Shown: one piece after another, positions 7,457 to 12,329 of the stretch
Position numbering within the stretch: the stretch's first letter is position 1
Layout of the letters: each line of letters opens with the position of its first letter
From: Clostridiaceae bacterium
GTDB taxonomy: Bacteria > Bacillota > Clostridia > Oscillospirales > Acutalibacteraceae
Assembly: GCA_016297555.1 (NCBI GenBank)
Contig: JAEDGK010000059.1
Coordinates: 1 to 12,329, forward strand
Direction of reading: 5' to 3'
Length of the DNA: 12,329 nt
The notes under the pieces: generated by a model
What the model was told of the DNA's origin: nothing
The model's database searches: none
The model's input: only the letters and a program-made list of their open reading frames with translations
Made by a program: the position numbers and the translations under genes

Positions 7457-7484
7457 TTGCATTTTTAATATGTTATGATAAAAT
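7457..7484 (+). promoter_or_regulatory. Putative promoter of the acyltransferase-mrp genes
   Basis: TTGCAT (7457-7462), a 16-base spacer and TAAAAT (7479-7484) lie 22 bases before the ATG of the acyltransferase gene. The -35 box overlaps the small inverted repeat AAATGC-TT-GCATTT (7451-7464). The promoter diverges from that of the metF operon about 8 bp away. It is a moderate match only. Confidence 0.5.
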
Positions 7485-7506
7485 GATAAGATAGCGAGGT
7501 AATTAT

Positions 7507-8292
7507 ATGCATAATAAGCCCCAAGTAAAAAACAGGATAAATTTTCTTGACGAGGCGCGCGGTCTTGCTGTTTTCTGTATGATTTTTTATCATGCTTTCT
7601 TTATGCTCGGCTCTTTTTTTGAATGGGAATGGGCAGATGCGCTTTTTGATTTCTTTATGCCCGTCGAGCCGTTTTTTGCGGGAATATTCATTTTTATCTG
7701 CGGAATTTCCTGCACTCTGTCGAGAAATAATTTTAAAAGAGGCGCAATTTTGCTTGCAATCGCCCTTGGCTTAACTCTTGTTACGGCGGTTATTATGCCC
7801 GCTCTCGGCTTTGAGAAGGTGCAGATATATTTCGGAATACTGCACTTTCTGTCGGTGTCAATAATCATTTACGCGCTGCTTAAAAAGCCGCTCGGCAGGG
7901 TTTCGCCGTTTGCAGGTGTTTTGATTTGCGCCGTGCTTTACGCTTTCACAAGCGGAATAAGCAGGGGAGAGCTCAGCTACGGCGAGCTTATCTCGTTTTC
8001 GTTGCCCGAAAGCCTTTATAAAACTGATATTTTTATGCCGCTGGGCATTTATTCGCCCGGATTTTTCTCGGCGGATTATTTTCCGATTTTTCCGGATATT
8101 TTTATATTCCTTGCGGGAGCTTTCACGGGGGCTTACTGTGTTAAAAACGGATTTCCGAAGTGGAGCATACCTCAGAGAGTTCCGTTTTTCGGATTTCTCG
8201 GGCGCAACGCGCTTGTTATATATATCGCCCATATGCCGATAATTTTTGCTTTGGCATACGGTGCGGAGCTAATAATAAATTTGTTTAAGTGA
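7507..8292 (+). CDS. DUF1624/HGSNAT-like membrane acyltransferase
   Basis: A multispanning membrane protein of 261 residues with the features of the heparan-alpha-glucosaminide N-acetyltransferase catalytic family (DUF1624). The N-terminal block NFLDEARGLAVFCMIFYH (12-29) contains the conserved Arg-Gly and the His (29) thought to carry the acetyl group. FIFICGISCTLSRNNFKRG follows after a second hydrophobic segment. Further hydrophobic stretches run to the C terminus, about seven in all, and the ending has FLGRNALVIYIAHMP as in related acyltransferases. Family members acetylate sugars or surface polymers using cytoplasmic acetyl-CoA; the acceptor here is unknown. The ATG at 7507 has a GAGGT site. 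The stop codon lies 14 bp before the mrp start, so the two genes are probably cotranscribed. Confidence 0.78.
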   Translation: MHNKPQVKNRINFLDEARGLAVFCMIFYHAFFMLGSFFEWEWADALFDFFMPVEPFFAGIFIFICGISCTLSRNNFKRGAILLAIALGLTLVTAVIMPALGFEKVQIYFGILHFLSVSIIIYALLKKPLGRVSPFAGVLICAVLYAFTSGISRGELSYGELISFSLPESLYKTDIFMPLGIYSPGFFSADYFPIFPDIFIFLAGAFTGAYCVKNGFPKWSIPQRVPFFGFLGRNALVIYIAHMPIIFALAYGAELIINLFK

Positions 8293-8306
8293 CAGGAGAA
8301 AGAATT

Positions 8307-9134
8307 ATGAGTGAAGCATGCAGCGGCAACTGCTCGAGCTGTTCGAGTAATTGCTCATCAAGAGAAGAAGCGCAGGATATGAGAATTCCCTGCGGACCTT
8401 TCAGCAACGTTAAAAAGGTTATCGGCGTTGTCAGCGGAAAAGGCGGCGTAGGCAAGTCGCTTGTTACATCGATGCTTGCAAGCGCAATGCAGGCGAGAGG
8501 AAACGCCTGTGCGGTGCTTGATGCGGATATCACGGGTCCGTCAATTCCCAAGTCATTCGGCATCAAGAGCCGAGCCAAGGCGGATGAAAGCGGACTTTTG
8601 CCCGAGGAGAGCAAAACGGGTATTAAAATAATGTCGATAAATCTCCTGCTTGAGAGCGAGGAATCGCCCGTTGTTTGGCGCGGCCCCGTTATCTCGGGAG
8701 TTATTCAGCAGTTCTGGAAAGATGTTGCGTGGGGCGATGTGGACTATATGTTTGTTGATATGCCTCCCGGAACGGGCGATGTTTCGCTCACGGTTTTCCA
8801 AAATCTTCCCGTTGACGGCATAATCATTGTCACAACTCCGCAGGATTTGGTAACGATGATAGTCAAGAAAGCTTTCAATATGGCAAAGCTGATGAATATT
8901 CCCGTTCTCGGCATTGTTGAAAATATGAGCTATGCCGTCTGCCCCGACTGCGGCAAAAAAATCAATATTTTCGGCGAGAGCAAGATTGATGAAATCGCCG
9001 CGGAGCTCGGAGTGCCCGTGCTTGCCAAAATCCCCATCGACCCGAAAAATGCGTCCCTTGTCGATAAGGGCGCCGTTGAGCTTGCCGATGATAAATATGT
9101 TGCAGATGCAGTTGATTTTTTGAAAAAAATGTAA
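8307..9134 (+). CDS. mrp: Mrp/NBP35-family Fe-S cluster carrier ATPase
   Basis: A soluble P-loop NTPase of 275 residues thought to hold and hand on [4Fe-4S] clusters to apo-enzymes. The deviant Walker A motif GKGGVGKS is at 44-51. DADITGPS (72-79) and VDMPPGTGD (150-158) are the expected Mrp motifs. The bridging CPDC (Cys212, Cys215) matches the cluster-binding CXXC at the dimer interface. The N terminus adds Cys5, Cys9, Cys12 and Cys16 (CX3CX2CX3C), resembling the extra cluster site of eukaryotic NBP35. I chose the ATG at 8307 because AGGAG stands 8 bases before it. An upstream GTG at 8289 overlaps the acyltransferase stop and lacks a site of its own. Confidence 0.93.
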   Translation: MSEACSGNCSSCSSNCSSREEAQDMRIPCGPFSNVKKVIGVVSGKGGVGKSLVTSMLASAMQARGNACAVLDADITGPSIPKSFGIKSRAKADESGLLPEESKTGIKIMSINLLLESEESPVVWRGPVISGVIQQFWKDVAWGDVDYMFVDMPPGTGDVSLTVFQNLPVDGIIIVTTPQDLVTMIVKKAFNMAKLMNIPVLGIVENMSYAVCPDCGKKINIFGESKIDEIAAELGVPVLAKIPIDPKNASLVDKGAVELADDKYVADAVDFLKKM

Positions 9135-9140
9135 TAAAAT
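9112..9140 (+). promoter_or_regulatory. Likely promoter of serS
   Basis: TTGATT (9112-9117), a 17-base spacer and TAAAAT (9135-9140) straddle the end of mrp. Transcription would begin near 9147, about 28 bases before serS. No T-box leader fits in this space. Confidence 0.55.
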
Positions 9141-9174
9141 AGTTCAATGTAAAAACCATTAGGAGCTGAAAAAT

Positions 9175-10464
9175 ATGCTTGATATCAAGTTTTTGAGAGA
9201 AAATCCCGATGTCGTCAAAGAAAATATAAAGAAAAAGTTTCAGGACAGCAAGCTGCCTCTTGTTGACGAGGTTATTGAGCTTGATGCAAAATCAAGAGCA
9301 ATAAAGGGCGAGGCGGACAGCCTGCGCGCCAACCGCAACAAGGTTTCAAAGGAAATCGGAATGCTGATGGCTCAGGGTAAAAAGGACGAAGCAATGGCGG
9401 CAAAGTCAAAGGTAACGGAGTTTTCCGAAAGACTTGCCGAGTGCGAAAAGCTTGAAGCGGAATATTCAGAAAAGATAACCAAGATAATGATGGTTATTCC
9501 CAACATTATCGATTCGAGCGTGCCAATCGGCAAGGATGACAGCGAGAATGTTGAGGTTACAAAATACGGCGAGCCCGTTGTGCCCGATTTTGAAATTCCT
9601 TATCACACCGATATTATGGAGCGTTTCAACGGCATTGACCTTGACGCGGCAAGAAGCGTTGCGGGCAACGGTTTCTATTATCTCTGCGGCGATATCGCCC
9701 GCCTTCATTCCGCAGTTATTTCTTATGCAAGAGATTTTATGATTGACCGCGGCTTTACTTACTGCGTTCCTCCTTTTATGATAAGAAGCAATGTCGTTAC
9801 GGGTGTTATGAGCTTTGCGGAGATGGACGCCATGATGTATAAGATTGAGGGCGAGGATCTCTATCTTATCGGCACAAGCGAACATTCAATGATAGGCAAA
9901 TATATTGACACAATTATTGATGAGGACACTCTGCCCCATACTCTTACAAGCTATTCACCCTGCTTCCGCAAGGAAAAGGGAGCTCACGGCATTGAGGAAA
10001 GAGGCGTTTACAGAATTCATCAGTTTGAGAAGCAGGAAATGATAGTTGTCTGCAAGCCCGAGGACAGTATGATGTGGTTTGATAAGCTTTGGCAGAATAC
10101 CGTTGACCTTTTCCGCTCTCTTGATATCCCCGTCAGAACTCTTGAGTGCTGCTCAGGCGACCTTGCGGATTTGAAGGTTAAATCCTTTGATGTTGAGGCT
10201 TGGTCACCCAGGCAGAAGAAATACTTCGAGGTTGGCTCATGCTCAAATCTCGGCGACGCTCAGGCACGCAGACTTAAAATCAGAGTCAACGGTAAGGACG
10301 GCAAAAAGTATTTTGCACATACGCTCAACAATACCGTTGTTGCTCCTCCGAGAATGCTTATCGCTTTCCTTGAAAACAATCTTAATGAGGACGGCAGCGT
10401 AAACATTCCCGTTACCCTGCGCCCCTATATGGGCGGCAAGGAAAAGCTTGTTCCCGTTAAATAA
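9175..10464 (+). CDS. serS: Seryl-tRNA synthetase
   Basis: Charges tRNA-Ser (and tRNA-Sec where present) with serine in the cytoplasm. It is 429 residues long, the usual bacterial length. The N-terminal long-helix coiled-coil arm (about 30-105) grips the tRNA variable arm. The class II catalytic core follows, with the TSE loop (234-236), motif 2 around SPCFRKEKGAHG (261-272), the serine-binding segment EVGSCSNLGDAQARR (352-366), and motif 3 at APPRMLIAFLENN (390-402). Several of these blocks differ from the E. coli-type enzyme: KGAHGIEERGVYR (268-280) instead of the usual Gly/Ala-rich RDTRGL segment, and EVGSCSN instead of EISSCSN. I read this as the divergent SerRS type seen in some Clostridia. 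The start at 9175 has AGGAG about 9 bases upstream. The gene is followed directly by a terminator. Confidence 0.95.
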   Translation: MLDIKFLRENPDVVKENIKKKFQDSKLPLVDEVIELDAKSRAIKGEADSLRANRNKVSKEIGMLMAQGKKDEAMAAKSKVTEFSERLAECEKLEAEYSEKITKIMMVIPNIIDSSVPIGKDDSENVEVTKYGEPVVPDFEIPYHTDIMERFNGIDLDAARSVAGNGFYYLCGDIARLHSAVISYARDFMIDRGFTYCVPPFMIRSNVVTGVMSFAEMDAMMYKIEGEDLYLIGTSEHSMIGKYIDTIIDEDTLPHTLTSYSPCFRKEKGAHGIEERGVYRIHQFEKQEMIVVCKPEDSMMWFDKLWQNTVDLFRSLDIPVRTLECCSGDLADLKVKSFDVEAWSPRQKKYFEVGSCSNLGDAQARRLKIRVNGKDGKKYFAHTLNNTVVAPPRMLIAFLENNLNEDGSVNIPVTLRPYMGGKEKLVPVK

Positions 10465-10465
10465 T

Positions 10466-10511
10466 CAAAAAAATCCGTATTCTCCAAAATGAGGGGATAC
10501 GGATTTTTTGA
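10466..10511. terminator. Bidirectional terminator between serS and mazF
   Basis: The arms ATCCGTAT (10473-10480) and ATACGGAT (10497-10504) are extended by facing A and T runs, so a T tract follows the hairpin on either strand. It lies 2 bases after the serS stop and 7 bases after the stop of the convergent mazF, and serves both genes. Confidence 0.88.
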
Positions 10512-10517
10512 TATATT

Positions 10518-10880
10518 CTATTCTGCGGGAACAGCAGCCCCTATTCCGAGGCTGACCGAAAGAGCGCGGTCAACCCTGACCATATCTCTTTCATCAAGTA
10601 TGCCCATTTTTTCTCTGAGCCGTTTTTTGTCAAGCGTGCGAACCTGTTCAAGCAAAACGATTGAGTCCTTTGCAAGTCCGCAGCCGTCGGCGTTGACCCT
10701 GATATGTGTGGGCAGGCTGGTTTTGAACCTCTGGCTTGTTATCGCGGCGGCAATTACCGTTGGGCTGAATTTGTTGCCCACATCGTTCTGAACAATCAAA
10801 ACCGGTCTTGTGCCGCCCTGCTCCGAGCCGATAACAGGGCTCAGGTCGGCGTAATAGATTTCTCCCCGTTTAACGGTCAC
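10518..10880 (-). CDS. mazF: MazF/PemK-family endoribonuclease toxin
   Basis: A sequence-specific mRNA interferase of 120 residues that cuts single-stranded RNA. The sequence VKRGEIYYADLSPVIGSEQGG (from residue 3) with RPVLIVQND is the standard Firmicute MazF N terminus. Arg25 and Thr48 (AAAITSQ) stand at the catalytic positions of B. subtilis MazF, so the toxin looks intact. The start chosen is a GTG at 10880, with GGAG about 10 bases upstream. The frame stays open to an ATG at 10946 and another at 11009, adding a basic, non-conserved extension that I consider untranslated. No MazE-like antitoxin gene is found next to it: the 157 bp upstream are too short, and the next gene is a DNA glycosylase. 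It may be read with the ribU transcript or from an unseen promoter. Confidence 0.88.
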   Translation of the reverse strand: MTVKRGEIYYADLSPVIGSEQGGTRPVLIVQNDVGNKFSPTVIAAAITSQRFKTSLPTHIRVNADGCGLAKDSIVLLEQVRTLDKKRLREKMGILDERDMVRVDRALSVSLGIGAAVPAE

Positions 10881-11037
10881 TGTAATCACTCTCCGTTGGC
10901 GCAACCGCTGATTTAATCTTCGGTTACCGTGTTTGTTTCGCAACATTATTTTTGGCACTCGGCAGGCAAAATAAACGCATATTTGAAATCGGGGAGCAAA
11001 AAATTTCAAAATTGCCTGTCCTTAATATGGAAGCCTA
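10881..11037 (-). other. Intergenic gap upstream of mazF
   Basis: This 157-bp stretch has no convincing gene. It holds a perfect 8-bp inverted repeat, TTTGAAAT (10982-10989) with ATTTCAAA (11003-11010), separated by 13 bases. That repeat is AT-rich and lacks a clean T tract, so it is not a clear terminator; an operator or weak hairpin is possible. No strong promoter is visible. A small reading frame of 18 codons on the minus strand has no ribosome site. Confidence 0.4.
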
Positions 11038-11535
11038 CTACATTTTATTCGGATTTTCGGAGAGTGTTATAATTTTCCAGGCTTCAACGAGCCGTTCAAA
11101 GCTCCACGCGGCGTTTGCGGGGCTTGTTGACGGCAGACAAACCGCTTTTATGCCTGTTTTGGGCAGAGTGTATTTGTTATAATATTTTTCGGCGGTCTTT
11201 CCGTTGACAAATATTCTTTTAATGCGGCAGTTGTCAAGAATAACCGAAAGGTCGTTTGCGGTAACGCTTTTAATTGAGCTGTCCGCGCTGCCTTGAATGT
11301 CACATTCACCTATAACGTCCCACAGCGCAAGGCGGTTTTCAAGAACAAGACGCTTTTTTTCTTCAACCGTTCCGGGCTTTTCACAGCCGTAAACCGCGGC
11401 GAGCACAGCCCAGAATCTGTTTTGCGGGTGTCCGTAAAAGAACGCGGCTTCTCTTGATTTGACCGACGGAAAAGAGCCGAGTATAAGAGTTTCCGATTTT
11501 TCTGAAAACAGGGGAGGTATGGGATGAATCGGCAT
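11038..11535 (-). CDS. DNA-deoxyinosine (hypoxanthine) glycosylase, UDG family 6-like
   Basis: A base-excision repair enzyme of 165 residues in the uracil-DNA glycosylase superfamily. The first motif, LILGSFPSVKSREAAFFYG (18-35), continues into HPQNRFW (36-42). Asn39 stands where family 6 hypoxanthine-DNA glycosylases have their key Asn. The second motif is LPSTSPANA (134-142), and IFVNGKTA (108-115) fills the central strand region. This pattern fits enzymes that remove hypoxanthine, formed by adenine deamination, rather than classic uracil glycosylases. The gene starts 2 bp after the ribU stop, with a GGTGA site at the ribU 3' end, so it is almost certainly on the FMN-riboswitch transcript. 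A Mug-like mismatch activity cannot be excluded. Confidence 0.85.
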   Translation of the reverse strand: MPIHPIPPLFSEKSETLILGSFPSVKSREAAFFYGHPQNRFWAVLAAVYGCEKPGTVEEKKRLVLENRLALWDVIGECDIQGSADSSIKSVTANDLSVILDNCRIKRIFVNGKTAEKYYNKYTLPKTGIKAVCLPSTSPANAAWSFERLVEAWKIITLSENPNKM

Positions 11536-11537
11536 TA

Positions 11538-12107
11538 TTATTCACCGCTTTTTATATATTTTTTAAGCAGCTTTGAAATCGGGGTGAATACTGCAAATGT
11601 AACGGCGGAGTTTATGCCCGCTTTGAGCAGATTAAAAGGAATGATTGCGGGTATGAGCATCTGAGCCACCGCTTTTGTGCCCGCGCCGAGGAAAATGCCC
11701 GTGAAAACGAGATTAAGCGGAATCATAACCGCCGTCATGGCGAGCGAGCCGAGCACAAGCCCTAAAACAAGTCCGCCGCTTGTCGGCTTCTTTTTATAAA
11801 CTGTTGACGATATAAGCACGAGAACGCCCGAAGCGATAAAGTGCATAACAAAGCCTATCCAGCCGCTTGACGCGCTGACGGTCAATGCCTGAATGGCGCA
11901 AACCGCGAGCAGAGTTACAATGCCCGAAACGGGACCGAGCAGCATTGAGCCGATAAGCACGGGAATATCAGCCGCGTCATATTCAAGAAACGGTGCGGCG
12001 GGAATGAGCGGCAGGCGCAGAGCGTAGACCGATACAACAGACAGCGCGGTGAGCATTGCCATAATTGCGGTTTTGATAACCTTGTTTGATGCGGATGTGT
12101 TTTTCAT
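11538..12107 (-). CDS. ribU: ECF transporter S component, riboflavin-specific (RibU)
   Basis: The membrane substrate-binding subunit (189 residues, about six hydrophobic spans) of an energy-coupling factor importer for riboflavin. It works with a shared EcfT/EcfA module encoded elsewhere. The stretch PFLEYDAADIPVLIG (39-53) with GPVSG (58-62) is the RibU fingerprint, and IPFNLLKAGINS (156-167) near the last span is also characteristic. An FMN riboswitch directly upstream settles the substrate. The start is taken at the ATG at 12107, which has GGAG 7 bases upstream. A longer frame to 12161 would run through the terminator hairpin and is rejected. Confidence 0.93.
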   Translation of the reverse strand: MKNTSASNKVIKTAIMAMLTALSVVSVYALRLPLIPAAPFLEYDAADIPVLIGSMLLGPVSGIVTLLAVCAIQALTVSASSGWIGFVMHFIASGVLVLISSTVYKKKPTSGGLVLGLVLGSLAMTAVMIPLNLVFTGIFLGAGTKAVAQMLIPAIIPFNLLKAGINSAVTFAVFTPISKLLKKYIKSGE

Positions 12108-12138
12108 AATAAATCTCCATTTCCCTCGGAGTGTGCCT

Positions 12139-12176
12139 AAAAAAATAAAAACGCCCTGCAAAAATCTTGCAGGGCG
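12139..12176 (-). terminator. Riboswitch-controlled intrinsic terminator before ribU
   Basis: A perfect 9-bp stem (12168-12176 with 12152-12160, loop of 7) is followed on the minus strand by a T-rich run (12139-12151). It lies between the FMN aptamer and the ribU ribosome site and is the expression platform: with FMN bound, transcription should stop here. Confidence 0.9.
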
Positions 12177-12195
12177 AAATGCTTTTTATGAGCAC

Positions 12196-12316
12196 ATTCT
12201 CTATCATCCGGACTTTAACCGTCGGTTGCGGAGTTTCACCGCATCAGTCGCAAAAGAACTTTTTGCGAGTCGTGGACTTTAACCACCGGTGGGGAATCTC
12301 ACCCCGCCCCGAGAAT
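12196..12316 (-). promoter_or_regulatory. FMN riboswitch (RFN element)
   Basis: Read on the minus strand, the conserved RFN blocks appear in order. The P1 arm ATTCTC (12311-12316) is followed by GGGGCGGGGTGAGATTCC, then ACCGGTGGT, AGTCCACGA, and a variable hairpin (GCAAAAAGTTCTTTTGC). GATGCGGTGAAACTCCGCA, ACCGACGGTTAAAGTCCGGATG and the closing P1 arm GAGAAT (12196-12201) complete it. It senses FMN and turns off ribU and the genes cotranscribed with it by way of the terminator at 12139-12176. The promoter lies to the right of the window. Confidence 0.96.
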
Positions 12317-12329
12317 TTATTGTTATTAA

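Noticed and set aside
8289..8306. GTG start for Mrp
   Set aside because: It overlaps the acyltransferase stop and has no ribosome site of its own; AGGAG precedes the ATG at 8307.
10881..11009. N-terminal extension of MazF
   Set aside because: MazF homologs begin at the VKRGEIYY block. The extension is unrelated basic sequence, although a start at 10946 cannot be fully excluded.
12108..12207. Small minus-strand frames and a longer ribU start within the leader
   Set aside because: The region is the riboswitch expression platform and its terminator, and the frames have no ribosome sites.
1..12329. CRISPR arrays, insertion sequences, phage genes, tRNA or rRNA
   Set aside because: No spaced direct repeats, transposase or integrase motifs, terminal repeats or tRNA-like cloverleaf were found on reading the intergenic gaps.

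Overview
This is a mid-GC stretch of ordinary-looking chromosome. It most likely comes from a Clostridia-type Firmicute, perhaps a Ruminococcaceae/Oscillospiraceae-like gut anaerobe. Clues are the strong GGAGG-type ribosome binding sites, near-consensus sigma-A promoters, a GntR/ABC export cassette of the YtrA/YtrB kind, a Firmicute-style RibU under an FMN riboswitch, a split B12-dependent methionine synthase, and a MazF with the typical clostridial sequence. No mobile element, CRISPR array, rRNA or tRNA was seen. Thirteen protein genes are supported. Most other long reading frames are antisense shadows.

Layout. (a) 1-151: two hairpin terminators, one ending an unseen plus-strand gene to the left and one ending the ABC operon. 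(b) 152-2002, minus strand: a three-gene operon (GntR regulator, ABC ATPase, ABC-2 permease) with a textbook promoter. Its -10 box lies inside a perfect 9-bp inverted repeat, the probable operator for the regulator. (c) 2129-7367, minus strand: five tightly packed genes in the order GtrA-family membrane protein, metF, a stand-alone MetH reactivation-domain protein, a short metH (787 residues), and an MBL-fold hydrolase. The promoter is near 7421-7449 and the terminator near 2076-2122. (d) 7507-10464, plus strand: a multispanning DUF1624/HGSNAT-like acyltransferase, an Mrp/NBP35-type Fe-S carrier ATPase, and serS with its own likely promoter. (e) 10518-12316, minus strand: an FMN riboswitch with terminator controlling ribU, a hypoxanthine-DNA-glycosylase-like gene 2 bp downstream, and then, after a 157-bp gap, a mazF with no visible antitoxin gene. 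serS and mazF converge on one bidirectional terminator.

How the genes work together. The clearest functional unit is the one-carbon/methionine operon. MetF makes 5-methyl-tetrahydrofolate and MetH uses it, through cobalamin, to methylate homocysteine. The reactivation domain, which is fused to MetH in E. coli, is here a separate protein encoded just before metH. It carries a C-terminal four-cysteine motif that could hold a metal or Fe-S centre. The MBL-fold protein, of a family annotated by homology as dihydropterin-related, is the last gene of the operon, and its role is open.

I see no large unknown system here. The points most worth a second look are the Cys-tailed reactivase, the MBL protein in the methionine operon, the DNA glycosylase read from an FMN-riboswitch transcript, the solitary mazF, and the divergent SerRS motifs.
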